The notes beneath the pieces are model-generated. The model made no database searches and had not been told where the DNA came from. It saw only the letters and a list, made by a program, of their open reading frames with translations. DNA of 64,000 nt from Rhynchosporium graminicola. Taxonomy: Eukaryota; Ascomycota; Leotiomycetes; Helotiales; Ploettnerulaceae. Both the position numbers and the translations under genes were made by a program. This document shows, in pieces, positions 21,036 to 32,334 of this stretch. Within the stretch, counting starts at the first letter, position 1, and every line of letters begins with the position of its first letter. Location: positions 372,001 through 436,000 of the forward strand of contig FJUW01000035.1 in the NCBI GenBank assembly GCA_900074885.1. Reading direction: 5' to 3'.

Positions 21036-21941
21036 TCAACGCCTCTCACGATCCTCGCCCCTACTGCTTCTGAAGCCTCGGTTTTCAGGCGATTGACTCC
21101 TTCGAAGCCTTTCTGGCGAGCGACTTCTTCTCGGCCCTTCACGAGTTGATCTATCTTCTCGTTCACGCCTGAATCTGCCTCTGTCCAGGCTTCTGCTTCG
21201 GTGTCTCCGTTCTCGCCTCTCACCACTTCGTTCTCTAGGCTTCCTCTCTTCCCTTTCATCGCGAGATCGTCGAGCCCCATGTCTATCCCCGTGTCTATCC
21301 CGGCTTCTCGACCTGTGTCTACGCCTTTCGCCACTTCTCGACCTATGACGATGTCTTCGGTGTCTCTTCTCGCGGCTCCTACTTCTCTCCTGGCCCTTTC
21401 TGCCTTCCCTAACTCTGACTTCTCGTCCCGGCCTATCCCCACTCCTCTTAACCAGTCCACCATCGTCTGGAAACCTCATGTCCCCTTCCATACGATCTCC
21501 ACCATCTGCCTTCCCTACAAATCCACCAAATCCCTTGCCCTTGCCCAAATCCTCAACTTCATCCTCCTCTCCAACACCCGCCTCCTTCACAGCACGGTTG
21601 ACTTCCCCCACACTGATCGCATTACTTCCAGTGACGTTTCTATCCGCGACCGGCAGACCCAGTGCTCTTGCCAGCGCGTCTTCTTCAGCTTCCTTGATCC
21701 TCTTGATTTCTTCTCGTCTTTCCCTAGCCCGTTTCTCTTCGACTGTTTCCCCGTTTTCCCCTTTGGTGTCGTCACCTTTTGCATACCAGCTCAAATCTTT
21801 GCCTTTCTGCCAACGTCCGACTGGTGCCATGAGGGAGTGGCCAAGATAGTTTTCGCGATGTTGGGAAGTCTGAACATCATCCCAAGAGAAATTGACTCCA
21901 CCACGCGAGCCCTCCTTTCGAATGGAGGAGAGAAGATCCAT
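21036..21941 (-). CDS. MMTAG2-domain (PF10159-type) RS-rich protein
   Basis: A single-exon 301-aa protein. Residues about 12-55 match the conserved N-terminal block of multiple myeloma tumour-associated protein 2 (MMTAG2): RGGVNFSWDDVQTSQHRENY, then APVGRWQKGKDLSWYAKG. A charged coiled-coil segment follows (EEKRARERREEIKRIKEAEE). The last third is a long Arg/Ser/His-rich tail with many RSRSR and SPE repeats, typical of splicing-associated nuclear proteins. Animal MMTAG2 is nuclear, phosphorylated and of poorly known function. The start at MDLLSSIRKEG is the first ATG before the conserved block. It is divergently paired with MED6, 422 bp apart. The name is sure; the role in RNA processing is inferred from composition. 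Confidence 0.88.
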   Translation of the reverse strand: MDLLSSIRKEGSRGGVNFSWDDVQTSQHRENYLGHSLMAPVGRWQKGKDLSWYAKGDDTKGENGETVEEKRARERREEIKRIKEAEEDALARALGLPVADRNVTGSNAISVGEVNRAVKEAGVGEEDEVEDLGKGKGFGGFVGKADGGDRMEGDMRFPDDGGLVKRSGDRPGREVRVREGRKGQERSRSREKRHRRHRHRSRSGERRRHRSRSRDRHGDRHGARRSRDEREERKPRERSGERRERRHRSRSLDRGRFRREREDRSTREGPRRSRSPERLRRSQSPENRGFRSSRGEDRERR

Positions 21942-22363
21942 GATACAGGTTTAGTCGGCTGTTCGGCGTTGCACCGCAGTATCCATGAGAATTCAGTTAA
22001 GATCAAGTACCGCAATCGTCATATGGTGGGTCGTGGAGTAAATGGTTTCGCCGGGGCTCGATGGTTAGTAGTAATGGGACTCAGTTGCATAAAATCAAAA
22101 TGACAAGGTTACAAGTGTCAATGAGCTAGCAGGGCTCTTCCCGCCCCCGCATTAGCGCCATCTCTAAACTAGTTCAAAGCCTCGTCTCCATCTCATGTAC
22201 AGTATTCACCATGGCCTCTCTTGCTTTGGTATTGTCCCTGGATAACTCCAACCAATTATCAAACATCAACATCGCATTGTTCGAGACAGGTTGACCTCGC
22301 CTCGACCTCGACTACATCAATGATCACCTTGTGGTAGCCTTGGTCTTTCCACTTCTCGTTACC
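21942..22363. promoter_or_regulatory. Divergent promoter region between MMTAG2-like gene and MED6
   Basis: The 422 bp between two divergent start codons must contain both promoters. No TATA box or known operator stands out. Co-regulation of the two nuclear genes is possible but not shown. Confidence 0.5.
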
Positions 22364-23414
22364 ATGTCCTCCCAAGACATCCCTCTGGACGAAATACAGT
22401 GGAAATCACCACCCCTCGTCCAACAAATGCAAGGCGTCCACGAAAACTCAGTACTACATTACTTCTCCAACTCGCCCTTTTTTGATCCCACCTCGAACAA
22501 TGCTATTCTTGTTTCGCAAGCAATGTACAATCCAAACATGCTCGACGTTATCCAAACACGCGCTGCATTCGAGGGGAGGTTGAAGACGATGTCAGGCCTC
22601 GAGTTCATCATTGCAGAACAGCCCGCAGAAATGGCGCCGGGAACTGGAACTGGGGTTTGGGTTATAAGGAAGCAGACAAGGAGGAAGAAGGATAGAGATG
22701 ACGATGAGATTACTGTACACTCTACCTACTTTGTCGTTGGTGAGAACATCTATATGGCGCCTACAGTAGCAGATGTGCTTGGGAATCGTACGGTACGTGA
22801 GATGGTTCCATTCGGACGAAACTCATGGCTAATGCGAGCAGATGTCAATCATCATATCCCTCAAGAATTTCATTTCTGGCGCAGGAAAACTCCCTGAGTT
22901 CAGTCCAGCACTAGGTCACATCTACGCACAACCACCCCCCTCCACCGCCCTCAAACCCATCAATTCCCATCTATCACAAGGCAGCAAAGAGCCCACACCC
23001 CTCCCAGAATCCCTCCAAAGTTCTAAAAAAGCCCTGCCGTCACTCTCTACAACCAGCTCCTCATTTCTCGACAACCGTCTCCTCGAAGAAACAATAAACA
23101 TCAGTTTAAAATACGGCGATGAATACATGGACGACATCCCCATCACCGGCGCACCCGGAGAGTTCCATCTATCGTCTACAGGGAGGAACGAAGCTGCGAA
23201 ATTGCTGGTTCCTACAATCACCGTACAGCCGTCTTCGGATGCGAGTAAACCAACTACACCAGCGCCGCCATCGCCTCTGAAGACAGAGATCCCGCCAGAG
23301 AAGAAAACCAGTAAAGGGGAGAAGAGTCCGAAGACACCGGGTATGCCGAAGCCAAAAAGGAGGAAGAGCAAGGGATTGAATCTGGTATCTGGAGGAGCTA
23401 ATCCGACGACATGA
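22364..23414 (+). CDS. MED6: Mediator of RNA polymerase II transcription subunit 6
   Basis: Two exons (22364-22792 and 22842-23414; intron 22793-22841 with GTACGT donor) give 333 aa. The Med6 domain fills the first 175 residues: LDEIQWKSPPLVQ, HENSVLHYFSNSPFFDPTSN and GLEFIIAEQ, with IYMAPTVADVLGNRT ending exon 1 and SLKNFISGAGKLPEFSPALG in exon 2. MED6 sits in the head module of Mediator and links activators to RNA polymerase II in the nucleus. The C-terminal half is Pro/Ser/Thr-rich and ends in a basic tail (KPKRRKSKG), as in other filamentous fungi. The ATG giving MSSQDIPLDE is chosen; no earlier in-frame ATG lies next to the domain. Confidence 0.96.
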
Positions 23415-23911
23415 TTTGGGCAAATGAGTGGGTGCATAGATGGGCGTTTTGGTTGGAATGGCATATACCCTTGCATTACACAGAATTTCAAGGCATTCAA
23501 TTTCGTCCCCAACCCTCCAGAGTATGATTCGGGGCATCGTCAGGTCTTCGTCTTCGTGTACTGGCACAGATTCTTCCGATTCAAGAGTTGACACTTAGTA
23601 CTTACAGGCTTTTTCCAAGTATGATTCTCGAAGGCAGAAAGAACATCCTCCTGAGAACAAATGGTGAACAGAGTAGATTCCACTTTGCTCCAGGCGCTAG
23701 GCACAAAGCAACAAAACCCATGTGTCATAAGAAGGTTCGATATTCTCCTGCTCTTGTCATGTCATGTCTGGTAAACAATTTCTTGTTATCGGAAGCATAA
23801 CCACTGCTCATCATCTCATATATACGACCTATCACCCCTTTCCCCCCACCAAAAACACAAAAGATGAACATGAATAGGCTGAAAAGCAGAAATTCTCTTC
23901 CTAATCACCCA
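23415..23911. other. Convergent 3' intergenic region
   Basis: The 497 bp between MED6 and the GH13 gene, which converge here, should hold their 3' UTRs. Nothing else is recognised. Confidence 0.45.
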
Positions 23912-26088
23912 TTACTCCCTCCAACGCGTGTAAACCATACACTCCCACGCTCCCAAAGGCTCTCTACCCACCCACTCCCCACTGACCTCTCTACCAGTTG
24001 TGACCTCCCTCCATCCTCCCTTCTCCCTCTCCGGCCACCCATTCACCACATACTCTTGCCCTTCCCCCATCCCTAAATCCTCCCCCGTAAAATTCGCCAC
24101 AACAACCACTACCTCCCTTCCCACCCCTCCTCTGTTCCAAGCCATCACTTTCCCACCACGACTCTCATCCACAAAGAAGAAATCAGTATCATTATCCCCT
24201 AGTGCTGGACATTCTTTTCGGAAGCGGATGAGGGTAGACACGTATTTGAAGATGCGGCTGCGCCAGTCTTCGGATCTGCGTTCGTAATTCACGGGATCGA
24301 TTTGCTTGTCTGAGGTGTCTCGATCATGTTGATCGACGAATTCCTCACCTGCGAAGATCATTGGTATACCGACACTTGTGAGCAGTAACGCAAAAGCGAA
24401 CTTTACACGACGCTCCATGTCAGTGACGCCGTTGTTGCTGAGGAAGTTGTATAACCGCTCTTTACGATATCCTTCTGTGTCGTGAGAGGTGATGTAATTG
24501 ATGGCTTGAGCGCCATCCCAGAATGGATGGTTGGTATCGCGTCTGCAGTCCACCATTTTTCGGACTGTGGTGGAGAAATCGTATTCTGTTGCTTCGCCTA
24601 AGATGGCAGCTCTGAGACGTGCTTGAAATGGTTCATTCCAGAGGGCTTGGAGAGTGTTGGTTGTGAGGAGGTCGAGGGGACAACTAAGTTCTTCACCTAT
24701 GACTAGGAATTTGGAATCTTGAGGATTTGTGTATCGAGAATGGTCCACGCGAACGGCGTGGTCTTTGTAGGAGCGCACGAAGTCGTAGCTGGCAATGTTG
24801 TTTACACTATCGAGTCGTAGCCCGCCGACTCCGAAATCCGACATCCAGCGATGGAGGTTGGCTTTGTGGAAAACTCGGGCGGGATAGACGACTTTCACAT
24901 CTCCTTGAAACATATCAGCCTGGTCTGGAACACACCCCAACAGGAGATATACTTACCTGACTCCGGGTCGTAGGTAGCGACTTCATGGTTGTACCGCCAG
25001 CTTCGGCCACCATAGCCATCACGCAATTGGCTATCATCCATATGAGGAGTATGAGATTGCCAACGCTCGTCATTCCTGAATTCTTTTGGCGACTTTGGAT
25101 CGATGTGAAACTGATCGTAAGCGATATAGATGTATGGATCATGCCCAAATGCCATCACAACATCAGTGAAGAATCGAACGTTTTTGTTGTGGATCGTATC
25201 AACCAGCTTTACGAGAGAGGTTGCCGTCCCTAGATCGAAGTCTGTTGCGAAGTAATTTGCTGTAGCATATCCCCAGGAACCGGTTGGCCTTGCATCTGCT
25301 GCTCTGGTGAGCAAGTGTCAGCAGAAAAAGTACGAGTGAGGAATCTCCTTCATGACTTACGGAAGCAGTTCAAGAGCATTGACCCCTAAATCCGACAGGA
25401 TAGCTTGCTGAGAAATTGCAGCAACGCTTGAAAAGTTGTCGCCGGGAACATTCGCGTCAAATAGAGCCATGACATCGGTGAAAGTTCCAATATCCGTCTC
25501 AACTTTTCCCTTTGTCGTATACCGAGCCCAGGACGTCGGTAATTCATAAATTACAAGGTGATTGTTGCTTGCAATCGTGCTTGGGTCTGGTACTGCAAAC
25601 TCTTTAGCAAGCTGTGCGAAAAAGAGTGCTAGCAAAAGCAATGCTGCGCTCCGAAAAGACTTACTCTCGACCCGTCCAGGCTCATACCCATCTCTATCAC
25701 AAGGCCACAACTCGCCATCCTTAAACCTCACCACACTCGCCGGCTGCCTCTTATCCCCAGTCATTCTCCAAATTCTATAATCCACATTATACGCAAGGGG
25801 ATCCGTCACCTGCACCACCCCAAGATTCTCAGGCGAAGTATCCTGCACCTCAAACCAGTAATGATAGACACCTTCAGCTAAATAGGGCTTGCTGTTTTCG
25901 AAGGGATTGAGCTCCCATAGATCTTTGATGGTCATTGTCAGAGGCCCTTTGAAGACTTGTTTGAATATTGCTGGAGGGCCTGGTACGAAGGTCCCGAGGA
26001 TGAGCTGGGGAGGTGGAGATTCGGCGACTTGGCCGGGGATCCAGAGTGCGAACACGGTTTTGCGACGTGAGAGGAGATCAAAAGACAT
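23912..26088 (-). CDS. GH13 alpha-amylase-family enzyme with N-terminal beta-sandwich
   Basis: Starts MSFDLLSRRKTVFALW. Two clear introns, 25304-25360 and 24904-24956, restore LLPAADARPTGSWGYAT and DPESGDVKVVYP and give 688 aa. A third stretch, 25602-25664 (63 nt, GTAAGT to CTAAAG, no stop), is probably also an intron, which would give 667 aa and the join GRVEKFAVPDP. The first ~160 residues look like a CBM48/E-set sandwich (FALWIPGQ, YHYWFEVQD). The barrel follows with the GH13 regions: FFTDVVMAFGHD (region I), GLRLDSVNNI (nucleophile Asp), FLVIGEELS (acid/base Glu) and NYITSHDTEG (transition-state His-Asp). It ends with a C-terminal beta domain. It acts on alpha-1,4 or alpha-1,6 glucans; no signal peptide is seen, so an intracellular role is likely. 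The arrangement resembles glycogen branching or debranching enzymes more than secreted amylases. Exact specificity is unknown. Confidence 0.9.
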
Positions 26089-27407
26089 CGTGATTGATGA
26101 TAAAATCTAGGTTGTATCTTTATACTACGACATTGTTATTTTCTAATGTATTGTGATCCTGAGAAGGAAACGTACCTTGCGTTTGAATTGTGAGGTGTCA
26201 GGGAAGTGATAAACCTAAGTCTGTCCCGATGTATTGGAACAATTCTACTACTTTCGAAAGAATTGAAAGAATCTGGAGTCTGAACAAACGTAACGTTTAT
26301 TGTACCAAGCCAGGTCAGATGTGAGCGGCTGAGAGTAAGCTGCAGAGTGTCTGAGGGGAAGCTCAGCTCTCACGATTCGGATAGTTGAAGCTCTTGACAT
26401 GTTGAGAGACGTGCAGAACTGTGCAACCGAATCTATATGCAAATAAGAAACAGGCAAGAACGATCCAGAGCATACAGGCATCTTGACAGGTTGACAGGAA
26501 AGCCACGCAGCCTCCAAACGGGAAAGAGCGTAACACAAACCCCGCAGTATTCCATTCTCACGTCGTACGAACTTGTGAGGCTAGGATCGAGGAGTATAGA
26601 ACTGTTGCAAGCCGTGTTTTAACTCCATATCTGGGAGATGGATTGCAAAAGAATGAAGTACCTCCTCAAAGAAGCCAGCTAGAGTCCGTGGTGCCTAAGT
26701 CGCTGGCATAATACATCGGATACACGATGAGCTAAACTGCCTACCACTGTTGTACGTATGATTGAGCACTGCATTCTTGTAGACATATAGACCAGCCAAA
26801 TAAGCTGTGGAATTTAGATAGATATGAGTTTTGCATGGCCAAGTCCAATCATAGCCTAAAGATATAAAAGAGGAAAGTTGCATTGGTCCGTTGATCTGTA
26901 GGTTCGGACCTCAGCTAGCCCCACTTCATTTGCTTGAGCTTCAGCAACCTCGGACTACATCCGGACTTTGATAAACATACAAGTAATCGAAACACTGAAA
27001 CCAAAGAATGATCTGCAACCTCAAAAGTATAATGTAATCTGGGCCAGTATTCAGAATCAATCTTGCATCTATCGATTGACTCTTGTTACGAACTCACTTG
27101 GCGTTGGCTGCTCTTTAGCCTCGGACAAATCGAAACTGTGCCGCATACTATGGCATTGCTGTAGCGAAATCGTGCTCTTACCGCTGTGATATGCATGCTT
27201 ATACAGTACGTCAGAATCTTGAGATGGAGTCTCCAGGTTCCCCCCTGCTCCGATATATTGCATTCCGTTCGGACTTCCAGTAGCAAGGCTACGTACAAAC
27301 TATGTCCGTGTAAACAATATTTATACGTGTCGAAGTTTCCCCTCGAAACCTGTCTCAGGTCTCTGGTCTTGGTAATCCGTAGCTCTCGCTGTTACTGTGC
27401 AGGTAGT
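26089..27407. other. Divergent intergenic region, GH13 / O-methyltransferase
   Basis: About 1.3 kb between divergent starts. It should carry both promoters. I find no gene, no RNA and no repeat in it. Confidence 0.45.
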
Positions 27408-28768
27408 ATGTCTAAAGTAACGGGGGCTCCAACTGGTCCACCAGGCTTCCCACCCTTTCAACCTTCACATGCAGAATTGTCAGCTCTATCTTTAACGATT
27501 CGAGCTTCGATCACAGAATATGAGACTGCAAAGACGGCCCAAGAGAAAACTGCAGCTTTGCAAAAGATACAGGCTACGTCTACCAAGCTATCCCGTGTCA
27601 CTACGTCCATCCAGCAACAGTTCATGCAACTCAACTTTGGACCCAATGTCAATGTTGCCATCCGAATCGGTGTTGAAATGGGCCTTTTCGTACTTCCTCT
27701 TCACTCCTTTCTTTACATGATACTGACATCCGTAGACCGCACTCCTAAAATCCGGCGAGCCATCCACGGTCAGAGACCTAGCTCGAGAGACCAACTCACA
27801 GAAAGAATTTCTCTTCCGCATTGCACGCACTCTCTCCGTATTCGATATCCTACAAGAGTCCGACTCCTCACCCTCAGAACTACCATGCTACAGTCACACC
27901 TCCTACTCTCGCTTCCTCTCACTACCTCCAGCAGAAGCCTCCACCCGGCACACCTTTGACAATATGCTTCACGCTCAAGTTAACTCAGCAAATAGATATT
28001 ACACCAAGAACGGCTTCAAGAACCCAGAAGATGCTAAGAATAGCCCTTTCAGCTTCGCCAACGGCAAAGAAAACATGGGGATATTCGATATCCTGGAAGA
28101 GCAACCTGAGAGGATGAAGGTGTTTAATAGTGCCATGGCAGTTCATTCTACTATTGGATTGAAAGATATCATTAAATCCTACCCATTCGATAATCTTGAG
28201 CCGAATAATGATGGTGTAGTCCTAGTAGACGTAGGAGGTGGGAAGGGTCATGTGATCAACGAGATACGGACTGTTTACCCTCAAATCAAAGGCTCGATGG
28301 TGCTGGAAGACATGCAAGTCGTTCTTGACGGAGGAACCGTGGTACCCGAAGATGTCACGAAGCAGTCCTATGACTTCTTCAAGCAACAACAACCCATCGA
28401 GGGTATCCTCCTTCAATTCCCAACACACAGCAAACGACTAACACATATCCCAAGGCTCCAATTACTTCCTCAAATCAATAATCCACGATTGGCCCGACGC
28501 CTCCTGCATCCAAATACTCGGCAACCTCGCATCAGCCATGCGCAGTTCCCCTTCGTCCCGCCTCTTGATCTGTGAACTCGTCCTTCCTGACCGCAACCCT
28601 ACGATCGGCCATGTTCTGCGCGACATGAACATGTTGGTCATTGCGGGTAAAGAGAGGAATAAGTTACAGTGGAAGAAACTACTCGGAGAAGCTGGGTATA
28701 AGATCTTGGGGTATCATGGGGAGCGAAACGCGGATAGTAGTATCATTGAGGCGGTGCTTGATGAGTGA
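27408..28768 (+). CDS. SAM-dependent O-methyltransferase (COMT / sterigmatocystin OMT type)
   Basis: Three exons (27408-27689, 27736-28402, 28455-28768) give 420 aa; introns are 46 and 52 nt, both with AG acceptors and a CTAAC or CTGAC branch site. The N-terminal dimerisation/helical part has FGPNVNVAIRIGVEMGLF followed by TALLKSGEPSTVRDLA. The Rossmann SAM site is VLVDVGGGKGHVINEI; the catalytic His lies in SIIHDWPDAS, followed by AMRSSPSSRLLICELVLPD. This is the layout of PF00891 fungal enzymes that methylate hydroxyls of polyketides and phenolics. The substrate cannot be told. No polyketide synthase or other biosynthetic gene is adjacent, so it appears to stand alone. Start MSKVTGAPTGPPGFPPF is the first ATG in frame. 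Confidence 0.9.
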
Positions 28769-29249
28769 CGGCCATTCCTCATGTTTTAGGACGACTGTTG
28801 TTATAATCTTTACTCTAGCGAACACCTCATTGATATTTGTAAACTAGAAATAATATTGAGTTCCCGCGGCACTTCCAAGTAACAACCTCCGCGATCAAAG
28901 AACGTCTCACTCCATTTCCCTTTCCTCCTTTACCCCAAGCCTCCAACCTCACAGACCAGAGCGCTCCAATGTCCACCCACCAAGCTCTTCGAATCCCCTC
29001 CCTCACCGCCTTCCCTACCGTCACAGCTAGCGCCAAGATATAACCAAATAAGCAGATACCAGCATACCAAGGGCGGCCACTCGAGTGGTTCAGGTCAAAT
29101 TGGTTGCCGACGATAAACAGCTTACCCGAACACGCACACGCAACACGACTAACGCATTTGACACCGACGGTAAACACGAGCGACGATTCGACATCGACGA
29201 TAAACACGACTTACGACCGACAAAAACCTATTCAGTTAGGTTTGTAGAT

Positions 29250-29283
29250 CAGAACCTCACACGCGTCCGAGTGTGGGTTTCTG
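29250..29283 (+). repeat. Imperfect inverted repeat (hairpin)
   Basis: CAGAACCTCACAC at the left pairs with GTGTGGGTTTCTG at the right with two mismatches, around an 8-nt loop GCGTCCGA. It may fold as a stem-loop in RNA or be a binding palindrome. No gene ends beside it. Confidence 0.5.
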
Positions 29284-30433
29284 ATTGATTTTTGCAGTTT
29301 TTCCGTATAATTTTGAACGACTTTGGAATGTTTACTGCGAATGAAGATGAGACCTCGTATGGGCTTGGAAGTTTGTCATCCCTCTAATTTTTCATAAGAT
29401 AAATTTTGGTCTGACGGCTGAGACCTTTTTGCTGAAGTCTGTTGTTGTTTGGTTTGGTTTGGTTTGTTTTGTTTAGTCTCCACACACTAGAGTTTAAGCG
29501 AGTTGAGTGCGCTCTTCGTACGGAAGGGGGTTTCGGGTAGGTCTCACCCTTGTGAATCGCAGATAAAACATGCCATACAATAATGTCAAAAATACAGATT
29601 CGCTCCACAAACTTCCTGTATACTTGTAGAAATCGTGCTGGGCGAGGCACACCCCGCAACCCCCTTCAGTACACGATCTCCAGCAGTGCTCCGGCTCGGT
29701 TGCCAGTAACAATCAACAATCAACAATCAACCCAGGATATGGCTCTACCCACGTCTTATAATCAGTGCACGAAAAGAAGAAGAGAAAAGTATATAAGATA
29801 TTGGCATATACGACTCATGCGTCGTCAACAGGTTCACTAACGAAGACTCTGTTCTAATAGCAAACTTTTGAAAATCAAACTATTACTGGGTAATAGGATC
29901 ATGCCGCCATCTTCGTAAGCTTCATATAACCAAGTCAGCGAGCGTAAAAGTATTAAGCTTTCCTAGGTCAGTGACCTTTGAAAATGGAATGTTTAGCAGA
30001 TCAGGCTAGAGGAAGAGGACAAGTAAAATTACACCTACTTTCTGAAAGAGGCGGCTATAACAAGATGGCCGCAACCGACCGTAAGTATGAGCTTCCTACG
30101 CAATGGAATCTTTCCTTTATCGTCCTCAAGAAATTGATAGTGATAAATATATGTTGTATGCGCGAGACAACTGGGATCAGATACAAACTTGAAAACAGAC
30201 TTGTTGCACAAGATGGAGAAAGCTACACATTTGTCAAAGCCATATATGAAGGAGGAAATATATCAGATTACCCTAAGCGGTACTGAAACTGGTTCGCTTC
30301 AGAATAATACATCTTGCCCCTCCTTCAGTCTACTGAAGCAAGCCGAAAATCATCCTTCACCTAATCGCTCCCACGAAACAATAAATCGTCCATCGCTCCT
30401 CCCCCCCGCCAAAGCACGGCGAAAGAAAATCTC

Positions 30434-30441
30434 NNNNNNNN
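30434..30441. other. Assembly gap (8 N) flanked by C runs
   Basis: Eight N are followed directly by eight C (30442-30449), and a C7 run lies at about 30401. The gap is most likely an unresolved poly-C tract, and sequence quality close by may be poor. Confidence 0.95.
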
Positions 30442-30540
30442 CCCCCCCCAACCACCCACACAACAAACCCCAATTAGTATATGCTCTCCAAATATGCCCA
30501 ATTAGAAGACAAAGACATGCCTCGTATTCTTCGAGGCCAT

Positions 30541-30866
30541 TTACTTCACCGCCATCTCCTGCTCCCAAACTCTATGCTCCTCATCCCTCATAACTTTCAA
30601 GATCCTCCTTCCCTTAATGATGTCTTCGTCATTGTGAATCCTCAACTGGTACGAAAGCATGAAGTAGTACATATCATCCCACCCGTTGTCTTTAAGCCAT
30701 TGATAGTTGGACTTGTTCGCCTGGTTGGGCTGGCTTTCGAGGCGGGAGCCGAGAACTGCTTGGATGATGAGGTGTTGGTTTCTTTAGACGCCACTCTGAC
30801 AAATCTGGATGTCGGATTGGGCTCAGTTGCCGGCTCATCGGCCCATCTTACAATTTCGATTGGCAT
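30541..30866 (-). pseudogene. Hypothetical protein with one frameshift (or sequence error)
   Basis: Two minus-strand frames join into one plausible protein of about 108 aa. The first starts MPIEIVRWADEPATEPNPTS and runs to RFVRVASKET. The second resumes with QHLIIQAVLGSRLESQ and ends NYQWLKDNGWDDMYYFML, SYQLRIHNDEDIIKGRR and EEHRVWEQEMAVK then TAA. The switch falls at about 30775-30783 and needs one missing base; I found no GT..AG intron that keeps frame. Because the N gap is only about 100 bp away, a sequencing error is as likely as a real mutation. I do not recognise a family. The WLKDNGWDDMYYFML segment looks folded and conserved-type rather than random. Confidence 0.5.
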
Positions 30867-32334
30867 GATGAATGGGTGTTGCTGCGTAGTTTAGATATTG
30901 GTTTGTGTGAGAGCGGTCTACTTGGCAGTAATGGAGGATTACTCTGGATTTACCAATAGGGGCGGGACCTGAGGTGTTGGCTCAGCTTATACAAGTACTA
31001 TTGCGAGAGCGTACGGATGAATTTGCCTTCATGATTTCAGGTCTGTAATTTCCGAGGATTGAGAAGCTTAATTTCGAACCAGCGCTTTCAATGGATGGTT
31101 TCAAAATTCAGAGGGAGACTCAAGATTAAACCAATCCGCTTTAGTACGGTTATTTCATGTTCCCTAAAAGGTCACGGTGGGCACACGTGACTTGTGCCCT
31201 CTCCTAGCTATTTGATAAAGACACAAAGAAAATCAATAGACTAAGAAGAACTGTCTCAAGCAATTAATTCCCTAGAGAACTTTACAGGGCGACTTAATGT
31301 ATAAAGAGAAAACAAAACAGATTTCCTAGGTCCTAAAAGTAAGAACTGATCACATTTTTATCTTCCTTGACTATGTCAACTACTTCGAAGACCTGATAGA
31401 TAATTCAGCTTACAGATACCAATACAGGAACGGTGAACAACTCATAATAGTAAAAAATTTCATATTCCAATATAAATCCTCCTACTATACTAATCGTGAG
31501 TTCTGCTTCTTCGTTGTAGAATGACCTAATATAAATGAGCCAAGTTCCCTCTTTCCAAATCTCTACAACTGGCCGTTGAAGGCCTAATCATACGTACACA
31601 ATACGGTTACAAAAGTAGATCTTGACTCCTTGATGAGTCGTATGCATCACTTCTGCGTTGATATACTCAACCATGTAGAAGGACATTCAACCCAAAATTC
31701 CCATCCTCTTTCTTGGTATATCTATTAGTGTTTATTTCTTGCCGAAGATCAATGAAAAAATCCAACATCCATCATACTCATCACTCTGCCACAGAACGCC
31801 ACAATAAAAATAGACGTCCACATCGCTATCGCCCTTCATGAAACACATCCTCAAGCCAAACGTCCCGTCAAGGATCTGTTACCCATCTCTTCGTCATCCT
31901 CTTTTTCTTACCCGAAAGTTTTTGTGGTGAGGAATGTTGAGGATGTGTGAGACTATACAGCTGGAGCTTCTCATGTGGAGACGCGACTTTTATCAATAAT
32001 GGAAGACGGGAAAACTCTTTGAACTTGTTACTTGCCACTCCTGGACTCAATCATTATCTGTAGGGAGTTCGTTTCTAAAGACCAATTCTTAGGCATGAAG
32101 CGTCCCCATCCTGGTACAAGTTTTATGATTCCAGGACTTTGGCAACCAACACGCTTGCAAGATGGCCATACTGCTGCAAATGTGCAATGGTTATTTGATA
32201 AAACCACATAGACCTACTTAAGTCCTGAATACTTATCGCCACCAACCTATGGAGTCCTGCCCGGCGGAAATTTTTGTAGACGAGCCAACTGACAATGTTG
32301 GCGAGGCAAAGAATCCTTATCCATTTAACCCACG
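30867..32334. other. Gene-poor intergenic region
   Basis: About 1.5 kb, fairly AT-rich, with no gene recognised. A perfect 7-bp stem GGGCACA/TGTGCCC with loop CGTGACT sits at 31179-31199. Confidence 0.45.
31179..31199 (+). repeat. Short perfect inverted repeat containing CACGTG
   Basis: GGGCACA and TGTGCCC form a 7-bp stem around CGTGACT; the left arm and loop together include CACGTG, the E-box palindrome bound by bHLH regulators. No gene starts within 300 bp. Confidence 0.45.

Larger units (their letters stand above)
28769..30540. other. Intergenic with weak repeats and an assembly gap
   Basis: About 1.8 kb without a recognisable gene. It contains three copies of a short motif CGACGRTAAACA (near 29098, 29165 and 29199), an imperfect inverted repeat at 29250-29283, a T/G-rich GGTTT repeat near 29449-29476, and the N run at 30434-30441. 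A minus-strand frame (28827-29207) has one hydrophobic segment but no known similarity. Confidence 0.5.

Noticed and set aside
21201..22103. 300-codon plus-strand frame rich in Ser/Pro/Leu
   Set aside because: Antisense shadow of the Arg/Ser-rich MMTAG2-domain gene, with no recognisable similarity.
27408..28768. Secondary-metabolite gene cluster around the O-methyltransferase
   Set aside because: No polyketide synthase, NRPS, terpene synthase, P450 or pathway regulator lies within 15 kb on either side.
28827..29207. Minus-strand frame with one hydrophobic helix
   Set aside because: No similarity, no consistent start, and it overlaps the repeat-motif array.
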